Source: Cymbomonas tetramitiformis | Taxonomy: Eukaryota > Chlorophyta > Pyramimonadophyceae > Pyramimonadales > Pyramimonadaceae | Assembly (NCBI GenBank): GCA_001247695.2 | Contig: LGRX02034486.1 | Location: forward strand, 31,063-95,062 | Reading direction: 5' to 3' | Length of the DNA stretch: 64,000 nucleotides | Part shown: piece by piece, positions 1 to 10,307 of the stretch | How positions within the stretch are numbered: the first letter of the stretch is position 1 | Layout: each line of letters begins with the position of its first letter | The notes under the pieces: generated by a model | The model's input: the letters and a program-made list of their open reading frames with translations, nothing else | The model's database searches: none | What the model was told of the DNA's origin: nothing | Made by a program: the position numbers and the translations under genes

Positions 1-1
1 T

Positions 2-3000
2 AATGGCATGTTCCTCACCCACAACGCCAACATCTTGGATGAGACTCTCACCCTTGATGAGATCACCACCTTGGCAGTCGCCAAGATCTCGGTTAACGAC
101 TCCGGGTCCAAGACCCGGACGTTTTTTCAAGACTACTCGATGTTCAAGTGAGATCCTTTTTACTTGAATTCTAAACCCTATTTTAAAATATTGCGAGTTT
201 TGAGTTTGTTCGCATATTTTTTCAGATGGAACATCTTGGCTTTTCAAAAAAGCACAAAGAAGAAAGTTAAATCAACGGACCTCTTGGCTCAGTACCAAAG
301 TGATGAGTTCGATCAACGCTTTTTTACGAGGCTTCTCAAGATCGTGGAGTACCTCCAGGACAAGCTCAAGATCGAGGAGATCATCCGCCAGTGCAGCAAC
401 GCTCTTGGCAAAGGTTGTTGCTTGAACTTTGACTCCTTGTACAGCAACAAGGAGTTGGAGAGGCTCAACGCGGTCCAGCAAGTGCAAGTCTTCGAGGAGT
501 GCTTGAAGAGCCTGCCTTTCGTTGAAAACACCCAGGGTGGAGGTGTTAGAAAGATCACTGACGCGAAGAAGTTGAAGGCCGTGGAGACAAGTCCGAAACC
601 GACACGTGTGATTACATCTCCACGGTCCTTCACGGATTGCTGCACGGCGTTCTGGATGAGGTCCCTCACAATCGATCACATCAATTCCATGGGCGGGAAG
701 GTAATGGACTCTGAGAAAGCGGCCCAATGGATGGAAAGCCTGAATCAGGGAAAGCTCGACCACGTTCTCTTGGGAGAGGTACGTAGAGCTCTGAAAACTT
801 GTTCTTCTTTTATTTCACTCTTGAAAGATGTTTCTTAAAAAAACACCCCACACTTCTTTCAGGCTGACAATCTGAAGGCGCCATCAGCGGTGAATGCTGG
901 CCGTCTGGCTGGAAAGGAGGACCTTTACATGAAGAAGGCCGTGAAGAGGTACATCGATCACTGCCGATGGAAGGAGGTCAGTGAGGTGTCGACAAAAGCC
1001 GAAGACGATGATGAGGTTGAAGTTGAGGTTGATGATGCGGGGGATGAAAGTGGTGAAGAGATGGAGGTGGATGACTTTGCCCTTTCTGAAGAAGAGGATG
1101 ACGAACGGGACGCCCGACTCCAAAGGAAGCAGGAGCGTAAGAAAGTCGAGGAGTTCGAGGCCCGCGCGGAAAAACTTACCAGGGTGGAGCAGCGGAATGA
1201 AGAGTTCAAAGAAGAACGGTGAGTGCAACTGGGTGGAGTATTTCATGGTGACCCCTCACACATCTTGCTCACCTGTTTAAGGTCTCGCAGAAACAAGATG
1301 GACGAGTTAGCCGTTGAACTGGAAAAGAAGGAAGCCGAAGACCTGGAGGTGGAACAGAAGCTCCAAGCTAAGTTGGCGGAGAAGGCCGCAGAGTTACGTG
1401 CGGCGAAGTTGCAGAAGAAGGCCGAGGCGGAAGAGGTAGAGAAGGAAGAGGAGGAAGAGGTGCCGGAGCCACTCGATATGTCTAACGTGTCCGTGGACAA
1501 GGTTTTGGCCACGGGCGGGCCCTTGCGCAACGGTACGGAGCCTGTTTTTGATGAGGCACATGCTGAGGAACTCATGAGTTTCATCGCCTTTCGGTGGACT
1601 TCTCTTGAATATGAGAAGGATTACCCGGTGTACGTTGAAGTCAAGACAACAACTGACCTGAAGAAAGAGGCCAAAGGGGCGGGAAGAAAGAAGAAGCAGG
1701 CGGCGGAGCCGAAGGTTATGTTTCGCCTGCGCAAGCACAAGATGGCGGGAGCTGTGCAAGACCCGATCGTATTGACATCCCGTGCCATCATTGGTGCAGG
1801 TAAGCTCTTGTTCATGTGTGGCTTAATTGTTTGTTGTTGGCTTTGACATTGCGGGGGCTGAAAAGAGTTGAGTTCATTGCAGGAATTCCATTGTTGACTC
1901 TGGTCCTGGGGACGTACGAGGAGATTGCAAAGGACTTGCATGCCAAGTTGATGGAGGGAGTCGGGATCGCGGCGGTCATCACGGATGTCCCATGGGGTGA
2001 CGAGAAGGACACTGGGTACAACACGGAGGTTGAATGGGGTGCAGCATTGCAGGCAATCAGCACTGTATTTGATCTGAACGCGGCCCTGTCAGAGGACAGC
2101 AAGAAGCAGGACCTGGGCAAGGCGGATGGCGAGGCCATCGTGTTCGCAATGGGAGACATCACGGCAGTGAACTGCATAAACCACGAGGCCTCAAAGAACC
2201 GTCTGAAGGTACACGGGATGCTTCGCTGTTAGTTTGAGGGTGTGCTTGAAGCCACGGGGACTGAAGTGGTATGTTTGCACAGGTATACAAGAACATGCCG
2301 GGGTTCGTGCTGTTGGATGGTGTACGCCAAAGTGAGGTACGGGGGAACACACCCACGGCTTCAGGGCACCTGTACACCACTCTGGCACGTTCCCTGAACA
2401 AGCCGAAGCTGGATTACAAGAAGGCGGTGCTGGCAAAGTTCGGCCCGGACTTGGAGGGTATAGCCGGTGTGCAGACCTTGACTAACTTTTTTTGCGGGAA
2501 TGTCTTGGGCCCGTTGTCCTTGTTCGAGTACCAATCTTTGGAGGCGGTCCTTGAGAAGAACGTGAAGGAGTTCGGGGCGAAGGAGAACTGGACTTCCAAA
2601 AAGACCTCGGACATGGTGAAATATCTGTGTGAGATGGCAATGGAGCATTACCAGGAGTACGCGGCGCCGTTCCAGGCTTTGCACTCGACTGGTACATTCA
2701 AGCATAACTGCCAGATCACGGGATGTGCGGCTTTGAAGAGCAAGTGTAGCGAGGACGGCAAGACTTTGGTGGTGGGACAGAAGAGCGTCGAGCTTGGGGA
2801 GTATCTGGTGGAGAGGTACACGTCCTCTGCGGGTCAGGTGGTGATGGACCCTTTCATGGGCTCGGGCAGTGGGGGGATTGCGGCCCTACGAAAGGGCCGC
2901 TGCTTCCTAGGCTACGAACAGAAGCAGACCAACTATTTCTCGGCGGTTTTCCATCTCAGTTGCGCCCTGCAGAAGATGATTGAGGGAGATGAAGACTTTG

Positions 3001-3026
3001 TTCTTTTCAAGTATGAGATTCCTTAG
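2..3026 (+). CDS. Beta-class N4/N6 DNA methyltransferase-like protein, copy A (5' partial)
   Basis: The 3' part of a multi-exon gene. Exons 2-147, 226-778, 863-1218, 1282-1799, 1883-2208 and 2283-3026 join in phase across GT-AG introns and give 880 residues with a TAA stop; the start lies upstream of the window. A charged coiled-coil-like region (about residues 235-470) precedes the catalytic part. Near residue 559 is TDVPWG, read as motif IV (usually DPPY/DPPW), and near residue 822 is DPFMGSGSGGIAAL, followed by GRCFLGYE, a typical SAM-binding motif I. Order IV then I is that of beta-class amino-methyltransferases (CcrM type). A conserved KHNC..TGC cluster lies between them. The protein is paralogous along its length to copy B at 36,771-55,985. 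Val in motif IV is unusual but shared by both copies, so it is probably a family feature. Target base and activity are unknown. Confidence 0.75.
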
Positions 3027-3157
3027 GCCCTCCATAGATATTTGTCATTGTGTAAGCGGGAAGGTCCCAAAGGATGAAGAGCTGCAGAGTGTAGTTTTTG
3101 CCGCGGCACAAGTGTGACAATGGCCGAAAGATGAAGAAGTAGACGGATAATTACAGA

Positions 3158-3310
3158 AGTTCGAAAGGAAGGTCTTACGCGAGTCGAGAAGGGGCGGTAC
3201 CACCGTGCTAGTATTGAGGTGTAAGAATAGCCTACGGAAAGTTTTGCGCGAGTCGAGAAGGTGTAGCTTTGCTGCGTTAGTATTGAGGTGCAAAAATTGC
3301 CAACTGGACA
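3158..3310. repeat. Two imperfect direct repeats of about 69 bp
   Basis: The blocks GCGAGTCGAGAAGG at 3,179 and 3,248 and TAGTATTGAGGTG about 30 bp after each mark two diverged copies of one unit in the 3' flank of copy A. No coding signal is seen. The following stretch to 3,621 holds nothing I recognise. Confidence 0.6.
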
Positions 3311-3621
3311 AATCTGTAAAGTATAAGTATGTTGTTAAACGGCCCATTTAGAACCCTGTATTTACATAGAAACCTATATGCGGTGCGCGTATCGTAGACG
3401 GAGAGTAAAATACGGAGCAAATAAGAGCAACCGCGTGCCGTTAACTAAATTACCTCGTAAACACGGACTCTAAATACTAAGAGTTTCACCTCGTTGTATT
3501 CATGGGTCCCTCGTAGTGGTGACGAAATTTTTACAAATATTGTTTTGGCAAACTCGGGTCCTCGGGACCCCGTAACCTCGGCACTTGCGTTTGGTGTGCG
3601 AACGTGAGACCTGCTGCAGAA

Positions 3622-3909
3622 ATGGTTTCGCAAGACTCGCAGACTGATAACCAGCTATACACATACAAGGAGTATTTTACAAATGTCTCTTCAGAACGTG
3701 TGAATAAGGTTCTGAAACACATTTTCAAGGACAAAAACTTTGACGCATGGGAGGTAGAGTGCGTGAACGAAGAAGAACGTCAAGCAAAGTACTTGGAAGA
3801 AAAAGCAAAGCTGGAAAAAAAACAAGCAGAACGAACATCTAGTAAAGCACCTAAACCTGTGTTGAATCAAGACAATTCTGATGAGGATGATTGTGTAATG
3901 CTTTCATAA
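3622..3909 (+). CDS. Small lysine/glutamate-rich hypothetical protein
   Basis: An open frame of 95 residues from ATG 3,622. The CTGCAG just before the ATG could equally be a splice acceptor, so this may be a last exon. It begins with a Tyr-rich segment (YTYKEYF), then a predicted helix with EEERQAKYLEEKAKLEKK, and ends in an acidic tail (DNSDEDD). No known domain is visible. The 490 bases after it (3,910-4,402) are AT-rich and hold only short ORFs I do not trust. Confidence 0.35.
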   Translation: MVSQDSQTDNQLYTYKEYFTNVSSERVNKVLKHIFKDKNFDAWEVECVNEEERQAKYLEEKAKLEKKQAERTSSKAPKPVLNQDNSDEDDCVMLS

Positions 3910-4402
3910 AGCGGTGTTATTTCAAATAAGTAACTTTTGGACAAGCCTCTTGCTGTGCTTTCTCTTGATGTTTTTCGGTTGCAGGAACAATTGCTACTGT
4001 ATCACTGCCTTTTTGTTTTGTGCTCCTTTATATATATATCCCAATCTCACATGTCTTTCTAGCAATCGCGTTCGCCTGTTCATATTCTCGTATCTTCGTA
4101 CTATGAAGTATATCTCTGTGCTTGTGGCTATAGCACTTGGGTGTAAAACTGTTTATGCAGGACTTTGCTTTCGCCTTTTGCCGGATTATGAAAATACAGC
4201 CAACTTAATGTCAGTGCAGGCGCATTACTTGACTGTAAAAGTATCACAAATATCTCTATAAACTTTCCGCAAGTGCGAGCCACGGGCTGTCGCCCCACTA
4301 GTCTGTCACCCACCCCTCCGAATAATTTTGCAGGTTTTTTTCGCCCCCTTACTCAAGTTACCCCAAGGTACCTGTGCACCGAAATATGGTAAGAAGCCTG
4401 GA

Positions 4403-4470
4403 TTTAGTGACCCATTGAATCACTAAACCTAGGCGTAGTGACTCAATACAGCTAAGTCACTACGCCTGGG
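4403..4470. repeat. Two adjacent hairpins with related arms
   Basis: TTTAGTGA (4,403-4,410) pairs with TCACTAAA (4,420-4,427). Immediately after, CCTAGGCGTAGTGACT (4,428-4,443) pairs with AGTCACTACGCCTGGG (4,455-4,470) with one mismatch. All four arms share the core AGTGA/TCACT. The pair lies 140 bp upstream of the orphan ORF cluster and could be a regulatory or terminal structure of it. Confidence 0.6.
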
Positions 4471-4568
4471 CTGCCCACCAGACTATAAGGACAAACCTTA
4501 ACTAAAAAACCTTACTTTTTCTCTGTCATCGGACTTCCGGGAGCTGCTCCGCCGAGCTCGGTGCTGTG

Positions 4569-4576
4569 TATAAATA
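4569..4576 (+). promoter_or_regulatory. TATA box of the orphan ORF cluster
   Basis: TATAAATA lies 34 bases upstream of the ATG at 4,610, so a start about 25-30 bases downstream of it would give a very short 5' leader. The rest of the upstream sequence is not otherwise recognisable. Confidence 0.5.
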
Positions 4577-4609
4577 CATTTCTGGTTCAAGAAATATTGT
4601 ACAAGCAAA

Positions 4610-5389
4610 ATGAGCGTCCAACTGTGCATGCCAATTTCGAAAGGTATAAAGACTCGTCTTGATGATATAAAAGGAGCTGTGGATAAAGATTTGCGTAATA
4701 TCAACAATATTAATCCCGGTCATAGCAATCTGATTGATACAATATTCTCTATGTTGTACACATACTTAGATCAAAGACAAATAAGAGAAAATGTTTTAAA
4801 TTTCTTTGAAAATGTTTTGTATTATCGATTGCAATCGGTGTATCCTTCGAAACTTGTTTTAAAAAAACAGTTAACTGATGGCCAATTTCAAAATCAAATA
4901 AATGTGATCAATTTACATTTGCCTTGTTTGGTAGGTATGTTTAGCGCAGATAAATGGAATCTTTCCACAAATATCACACCACAGGAGAATATGGCACCGA
5001 TACTGTCGAATATAAACGAACTCAGTGAGCTTCTATCTATTTTGGACGAGAAGAAAATGTGGACCTTTATGAAAATCGACAGGCGTTTATTTGATATTGT
5101 GTACAATACGGACCGCAGAAATATATTATCTACTATGGATGAAGAGATCAAACAGTACGCTTCCGTCGAGATAGAGCAGCACGCAATCAACCTATTGCGT
5201 GCAAGATTTCAAAGAGAGAATACCTCACCCGAATTAAAATCACATGAGAAGTTACCTTTGACAGCAAACTTGTTGGATACGCCAGATATGGAGACAGTGG
5301 CTAATGAAGACTTCGATAATATATTTGCTTTCATAGATTATATGCAAACAATTAACGAACTAGAGGAATATGTAGGAACCTTTTTTTAA
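4610..5389 (+). CDS. AT-rich orphan ORF 1 of a three-ORF cluster
   Basis: An intronless 259-aa frame with a TATA box just upstream. It is strongly AT-rich and rich in Asn, Ile, Lys and Leu, in sharp contrast to the GC-rich gene that follows. A mostly helical protein without signal peptide or membrane segment. The motif YYRLQSVYPS near residue 67 recurs as SYRLQQAYPS in ORF 3 (6,066-6,569), so the two share a domain. The stop (TAA 5,387-5,389) is followed by AAA ATG in the same frame, so ORF 1 and ORF 2 are separated by a single in-frame stop and may have been one protein of about 490 aa. I do not recognise the family. Compact tandem intronless ORFs of foreign base composition suggest a viral or mobile origin, which is inference. 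Confidence 0.55.
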   Translation: MSVQLCMPISKGIKTRLDDIKGAVDKDLRNINNINPGHSNLIDTIFSMLYTYLDQRQIRENVLNFFENVLYYRLQSVYPSKLVLKKQLTDGQFQNQINVINLHLPCLVGMFSADKWNLSTNITPQENMAPILSNINELSELLSILDEKKMWTFMKIDRRLFDIVYNTDRRNILSTMDEEIKQYASVEIEQHAINLLRARFQRENTSPELKSHEKLPLTANLLDTPDMETVANEDFDNIFAFIDYMQTINELEEYVGTFF

Positions 5390-5392
5390 AAA

Positions 5393-6079
5393 ATGTTGCA
5401 AAAGGAATTAAAAAATCAACAACTATTATCAGAAAAACAAGAAGTATTAGAAACGTTTATAAAACTCTTCTATAATATTTTATTTTTGCAGGATAATGAC
5501 GTGAAAAAAGAGTTATTAAAAAAACATTTACCAAACTCTTATAAATTTTATTATGAAATTGTCATGCCAAGAATGTGTCTTCCACGAATTACGGCACTTA
5601 AACGTATGTCCAACGATTCGAATTTCAACAAGATAATAACCGAGCTGCGGAAAGAATTAGATACAGAATTATCACAACCAGAAAACATCGAAGGTATTTA
5701 TGAGTACTTCGTCCGAAATAACACTGCTTATAGTAAATACGATATCGAAGCCGCTGATAGACAAAACGATGCTACACATTTAAGTGATGTTTTTACAAGT
5801 AAATATAAATTGGACATACAAGAAAAACTTTGCGAAATCGCGGTTAATATGAAAACAATGACTCCTAGTGGTAGATTTCAAAATAAGACCTCGTTGCGAG
5901 ATGCTGTCCATAAATTACGAAAACAGGATCCAGAGATAACATCTGAAATGGTTCAGCATGTAATAGACAACCCTAAAATTTTCGGGGATTGCAGCAAATT
6001 TTATAAACTCAAAAACAAAGTACTAGGCAAACCCGCCTCACCGGGCGGGACAGCGGGTCCGTCCAGTGCGACCGGCTGA
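5393..6079 (+). CDS. AT-rich orphan ORF 2 (in phase with ORF 1)
   Basis: A 228-aa frame starting three bases after the stop of ORF 1 and in the same reading frame. The junction is a T-run followed by an A-run, a place where a sequencing or replication slip could create a false or real break. The protein is helical and Lys/Glu/Asn-rich, with TPSGRFQNKTSLRDAV near residue 160. The last 15 residues (ASPGGTAGPSSATG) come from a short GC-rich linker unlike the rest, containing a small CCCGCC/GGCGGG hairpin, and may mark a join. Family unknown. Confidence 0.5.
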   Translation: MLQKELKNQQLLSEKQEVLETFIKLFYNILFLQDNDVKKELLKKHLPNSYKFYYEIVMPRMCLPRITALKRMSNDSNFNKIITELRKELDTELSQPENIEGIYEYFVRNNTAYSKYDIEAADRQNDATHLSDVFTSKYKLDIQEKLCEIAVNMKTMTPSGRFQNKTSLRDAVHKLRKQDPEITSEMVQHVIDNPKIFGDCSKFYKLKNKVLGKPASPGGTAGPSSATG

Positions 6080-6569
6080 TGAACGCCCGTATCAATCATG
6101 TCTGTACATGCACGTTGACGACGACGTTGGTAACGGTTATATAAATAAACTACCAGACTTTTTTGAGTACACTGCCAAATTTCCGACGTTCATAGTAAAT
6201 GTAAATGAAATTGAACTTGAAATTATTTGTGCGGATACAGATAAATGGAAAATAACCCAACAAACAAAACAAGAAGACAATACTGTGGAATTCACATTAC
6301 AAGCGCTTGATAAACCCTTAGTCCGATACACGTATAAAATACAAACGGCTGTGAACGAAGTCAAAATTGACGACAGTCATAAAACTATAGTCGATAGTGT
6401 ATTGCTTGTTTTGATTGAGAAACACGATAAACTAACTGAAGAAACCTTAAAAAAAATCACAAATTTGGTGTCTTACCGCTTGCAACAGGCGTATCCTTCG
6501 ATCAAAACTATTAAGGAAGTAGGCTTTGAGACTTTAGAAACTGATTTGAGTGTGGAGGCTTGGAGGTAA
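6066..6569 (+). CDS. AT-rich orphan ORF 3, partial paralogue of ORF 1
   Basis: A 167-aa frame overlapping the end of ORF 2 by 14 bases in another frame. The ATG at 6,108 (MHVDDDVGN) is a more natural start than 6,066, which lies in the GC-rich linker. The C-terminal half has a leucine-rich helix followed by SYRLQQAYPSIKTIKE, matching the motif of ORF 1, and then ends abruptly (EAWR). Compared with ORF 1 it looks truncated just after the shared motif. No known domain is recognised. Confidence 0.5.
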   Translation: MRPADERPYQSCLYMHVDDDVGNGYINKLPDFFEYTAKFPTFIVNVNEIELEIICADTDKWKITQQTKQEDNTVEFTLQALDKPLVRYTYKIQTAVNEVKIDDSHKTIVDSVLLVLIEKHDKLTEETLKKITNLVSYRLQQAYPSIKTIKEVGFETLETDLSVEAWR

Positions 6570-6848
6570 AAATAACTTTTGTAATCGGTCCTGTACCCGG
6601 CTACAACGCGACCTTTAGTGTTTCCTCAGTATGCATGTCTGTATGTAACTCTCATTCTCACCTGTGAACAATCTGGGCGTTACAGATTCGTGCATATTTA
6701 GTACCCATCGCACAATAAATAAGGGTTAAAAACAAAAATACGCACCTGACGGATGCAGTATCTTGCGCCGCCCGCTTCCAGTGTGCACGTACGCTCGCTC
6801 GCTCGCTCGTTACGCTCGCAACGCTGACACATAAACACGGGCACTCAC
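6570..6848 (-). other. Unresolved 3' end of the giant lectin-like gene
   Basis: The giant exon ends at 6,849 in GCCG followed by the donor GTGAGTG (minus strand). A short next exon ending at 6,746 (CGTCAG then GTGCGTATTT) is likely because that donor closely resembles the proven donor of the 22,715-22,785 intron. A possible last exon begins after TTCACAG near 6,661. These joins add only a few tens of residues and show no membrane anchor. A CGCTCGCTCGCTCG stretch lies near 6,785. Confidence 0.4.
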
Positions 6849-9757
6849 CGGCGGAAACGAGCTGCTCCAAAATCTGGGCGGTGCTCGCCAACGTCTCCGC
6901 GTCTTGCATGAACTGGGACGGGTCGGGGGACTCAGCCAAAGAGGCGACGGTGGCGCTGAGGATCTGTGTTACGGCTTCGCCCGAAACGAAGGGGGGCGAG
7001 GCGGGAACGGGCACCGCCGGGTAGCCGGCGTACAGAGAGAAGCTAGGAGCGGCGGTGTGCAGCTCTGTGGTGGACACGCCGCTGTACGCCGCCTGCAGCG
7101 CCGATGCGATCTGCCGCACCCCTTGTACGTTGTCCTCGTCCACGCCGTCAGCGGTGTAGTCGTTCAGGGTGGTGCTCTGGTGCACCTCGACGCCTCCCGT
7201 ATGCAAGCCCAAAATCCGCGAGCGTTCGATCGTGTTCTTCATGTCGCTCTCCATTTGTGTTAGGGTCGCGTTCCTGGTGGCGTTGGACTGCAGCAAGTCC
7301 ATACGCTGCAGATCGTTGTAAGTGACCGACGCGTTCACCACCACGTCGTAGAGGCTAGACACGAAAACGCTGCTTTGCGTTAAGCGGCGGCGGCTTCCTG
7401 CGGACGCCGTGATCGCTCGATAGTTGTGAATGATCACCTGATTGGGCGTCACATTCTCCTGCGTGGAGGCGATCTCCGTGCGTACGTTGTCCAAGAAGGC
7501 CGTGACCATCACATGGTCCGCCTCGTTAAAGAAGACGTTCTCGTAAACGTGCTCGCTGATCACCTCGTCACCGATGATGTCGTAGGTGGCGTTGACGATG
7601 GCGACGGAAGCGCGGTTCCCGTTCTCGGTCACGACCATCTCGGACGCCTGCTCGGTGGCGTGCGTCACGCTGCGCAGGAACTCCTGGGCGAAGGTCTCGT
7701 TCGTCATGAGACGCCGTCGGAGCGTCACCACCGGGTCGCCCTGAAATCTCGTCGCGCCGACGACGGTGGTGCGCACGCCCGGCTGCGTCGGTGAGACGGT
7801 TGGCGAGTGCGTGGGCGCGATGGTGGTGGGAGAAGCGGAGGGCGCCTGGGTGAAGGGCGATCCGGTCGGCGCCTTGGAGGGCACGTTGGTGATGGGCGAC
7901 CTAGTGGGGGTGGTTGTGGGCGACTCGGTGGGCGATGCGGTGGGCTGCTTAGTGGTGGGGCTCGCGCTGGGTGACGCGGTGGGAGTGTTGGACGTGGGCG
8001 ATCGGGAGGGCGAGGCGGTGGGCGTCCTCGTGGTGGGGCTTGCGCTGGGCGAGGCGGTGGGCGTGTTGGACGTGGGCGATAGAGAGGGCGAGGCGGTGGG
8101 CGTTTTTGTGGTAGGCGACGCGCTCGGAGAAGCGGTGGGCGTCCTGGAGGTTGGCGAGGCCGAGGGCGAGTGGGTGGGCGCGTTCGTGGTGGGACTGACA
8201 GTCGGAGACGCCGTGGGGGCCGTCGGGCTCGCGCGGGGAAGGAGGTTGTGGGCGCGGCGGTCGGCGGGGGGCACGGCGGCGGTGGCGGAGGGGGCGACGG
8301 CGGCGGCGCGGGCGGCGGGGGGCTGCGCTCGTGCGTGACCGAATAGGTGTACCGCTGCGGGTCGCGGAAGTGCGACAGGTCGGTGTGACGGAAGCACGGG
8401 CAGTATAGTCGGTAGTCGATGTCGAATGGGTCCCCGTGCTGCGTAACGAGCCGCACCGTGGTGGACGAGGCCCGACAGTTGGCGCTGTACAGGGCTAAGC
8501 ACTGATCCACGTTGAGCACCGGCCCGTAGCAGCCCAGCGTGTAGGGCGCTCGGGGCGTGGTGTGGTAGTGGTAGACGTACAGATCGCCGTACCGCTCCCG
8601 CGCGCTGTGCTCGGGATCCACCACGGCCCCGTTGGGCGGAGAATCGGGCGTGTGGGTGCCGTGGTACGCCGGGGAGGCGTCATCCGGCATCTCGAAAGTC
8701 GTCTCCCCGTCGCGCCCCTCGTCGCAGCGCCAGCCCACCTGCGCGCTGACGTACACGCACGCGTGCGTGTGGTACCCCGCGGTGAAGGTGCCCAAAGGGT
8801 AGAGTGGGAAGTATCCGCCCATGGAGTAGGGCCCGGTCGACACGGGGCCGTAGTGGCCGTTGCACGCGTCGTAGCTGCCCACCTGCAGGTGCGTCTCCAT
8901 CGCGTACACGCCGCGTCCGTCCAGGGCGTAAGCCACCAGCGCGTGATCCAAGGAGGGAGGGTAAGTGGCGCAGGCGCTCTGGGAGTGCAGCTCGTAGAAG
9001 GTGTCCGCGCTCGTGTACCCGGAGTACACTCGGCCGTCGCAGGCGTCCAGCGTGGAGGCGTCCCCGCTGCAGGCGCGGGTGGCCTCGCTGTCGCAGGTGA
9101 GCACGTCGATGCCGGCGGTGCAGCGGTGCGTTGCGGAGCTGCTCGGGCAACTCACCGACATGCCCCCCTGGAAGGGGCCCCGCATGGCCACGCCGTCCAC
9201 CGTGTACGCGACCGTGCCGTGCAAAGAGATGGCGTGCGGCGCGGTAGTCACCTGGCGCACGGTGATGGCCACGCACTTGGCCCTGGCGGTCGAGAGGGCG
9301 CTCGTGGGCACCTCGGTGGAGCTCGGGCACAGGTTGCTGCGCAGCGTGCCCGTGTGGACCCCCGTCAGGGCGTCGTAGCTGAGCCCCGGTGCGGTCCACG
9401 TAGGACCCGACGGTGGAGCACTGGCCCACGGAGGCGCCCGCGCACCCGTCCACCTCCATGGTGACCAGCTGGCTCTGCGCGGCGCGCTGCGTGTTGCTGC
9501 GCGTGACCAGCTCGTAGTACGCCTGAGGGTCCTCCACGGTGTCCCCGTAGGAGCACAGCGGGTCCTCCACGCACCCGCTCTGCGTGCGGTGCTGGGAGCA
9601 GTGGCCCACGGTCTCCTGGTCGAACTGCGTCGCGGCCACGCAGGTGGGTATGTTGTAGGTCTGCGCGTTGGGGTCCGCGTACGGCAAAGGCTCGGGCACG
9701 TAGATCACCTCGTAGGCGCTAAGGTCATCCTCACCGCGCCCCAGCGACCGGTCCGGC
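6849..9757 (-). CDS. Giant secreted lectin-like protein, C-terminal segment
   Basis: Continuation of the gene that starts at 29,331, on the far side of the inserted element at 9,762-10,826; removing that element and one ATAG copy rejoins the frame exactly (EVT then MPDRSL). It encodes a Cys-rich extracellular region, a PPPPAPPPSPPPPPPPCPPP linker near 8,300, a Ser/Pro/Thr repeat (about 8,240-7,790), and a C-terminal domain with RRRLTQSS followed by repeated helices and many N-glycosylation sequons. Two single-base shifts interrupt the frame: one extra base near 9,385 (after the VDRTG codons) and one missing base in the C-runs near 8,240-8,270. They cancel, which suggests assembly errors or mild decay. 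Together with the two upstream segments the protein is about 7,100 aa. Confidence 0.7.
7790..8240 (-). repeat. 39-bp coding minisatellite (Ser/Pro/Thr stalk)
   Basis: Thirteen-residue units such as SPSASPTTKTPTA and SPSLSPTSNTPTA alternate between TTKT/TTRT and TSNT versions, so the repeat has a 26-residue higher-order period in its centre and degrades at both ends. Such segments are usually heavily O-glycosylated rigid stalks in algal wall and surface proteins. Confidence 0.8.
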
Positions 9758-10307
9758 ATAGTGTCTATTGCCAAATGGGTACGGTGGGTTAACCCACCGT
9801 AATGACGATTTTAAACAACCTAAAGCTTTTATGTAACGGCGTATATGGTCTCAAACCTATGTTTCATGGCACTCATTAAGAGTCCCTTCGAACATGGAAA
9901 ACATACTTTGCACAATTCTAAGGTGTTTTCGATATGTAAGAGGCGCATGAAGTTGCCAAATATTATGGTGGGTTGGGAAATTTGCTTACGGTGGCTTTAC
10001 AAGTGTCACAAATATTGGTAGATCCGTGCCGTACGGAGGGAGGCGCTAGTATGCGTTCTTAGGGTTGGCACTTCATATATGATAGTTGACAATGTCAAGT
10101 TTTGATGTAAATCACTTGGGGAGGCATGTGCATATTGTAGGCATGTTACGTTACCATGGGGGTGTCGGGGTTCATTAAGCCCTAAAATTGGCTGAAATCC
10201 GTTATTTTCATAGGGTTTCGTGGGGAAAATAAGTTCACGTCAATGGGTACAGCTCTAGCAGCTGCAAAAGTTTATGCATCATAATACATCCATAGACCAA
10301 ACGATTT

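Noticed and set aside
272..763. Long minus-strand frames opposite methyltransferase A, and similar frames opposite the giant gene (for example 8,562-9,464 and 11,906-12,850)
   Set aside because: They are antisense shadows of well-supported coding exons in GC-rich or codon-biased sequence, without domains of their own.
3160..3310. Terminal repeat of a transposon that would carry methyltransferase A
   Set aside because: The two units are short and direct, and no inverted partner is visible in the window.
8230..8330. An intron to explain the frame change in the proline-rich linker
   Set aside because: No GT-AG pair of suitable phase stands out and coding character continues on both sides; a single missing C in a C-run is simpler.
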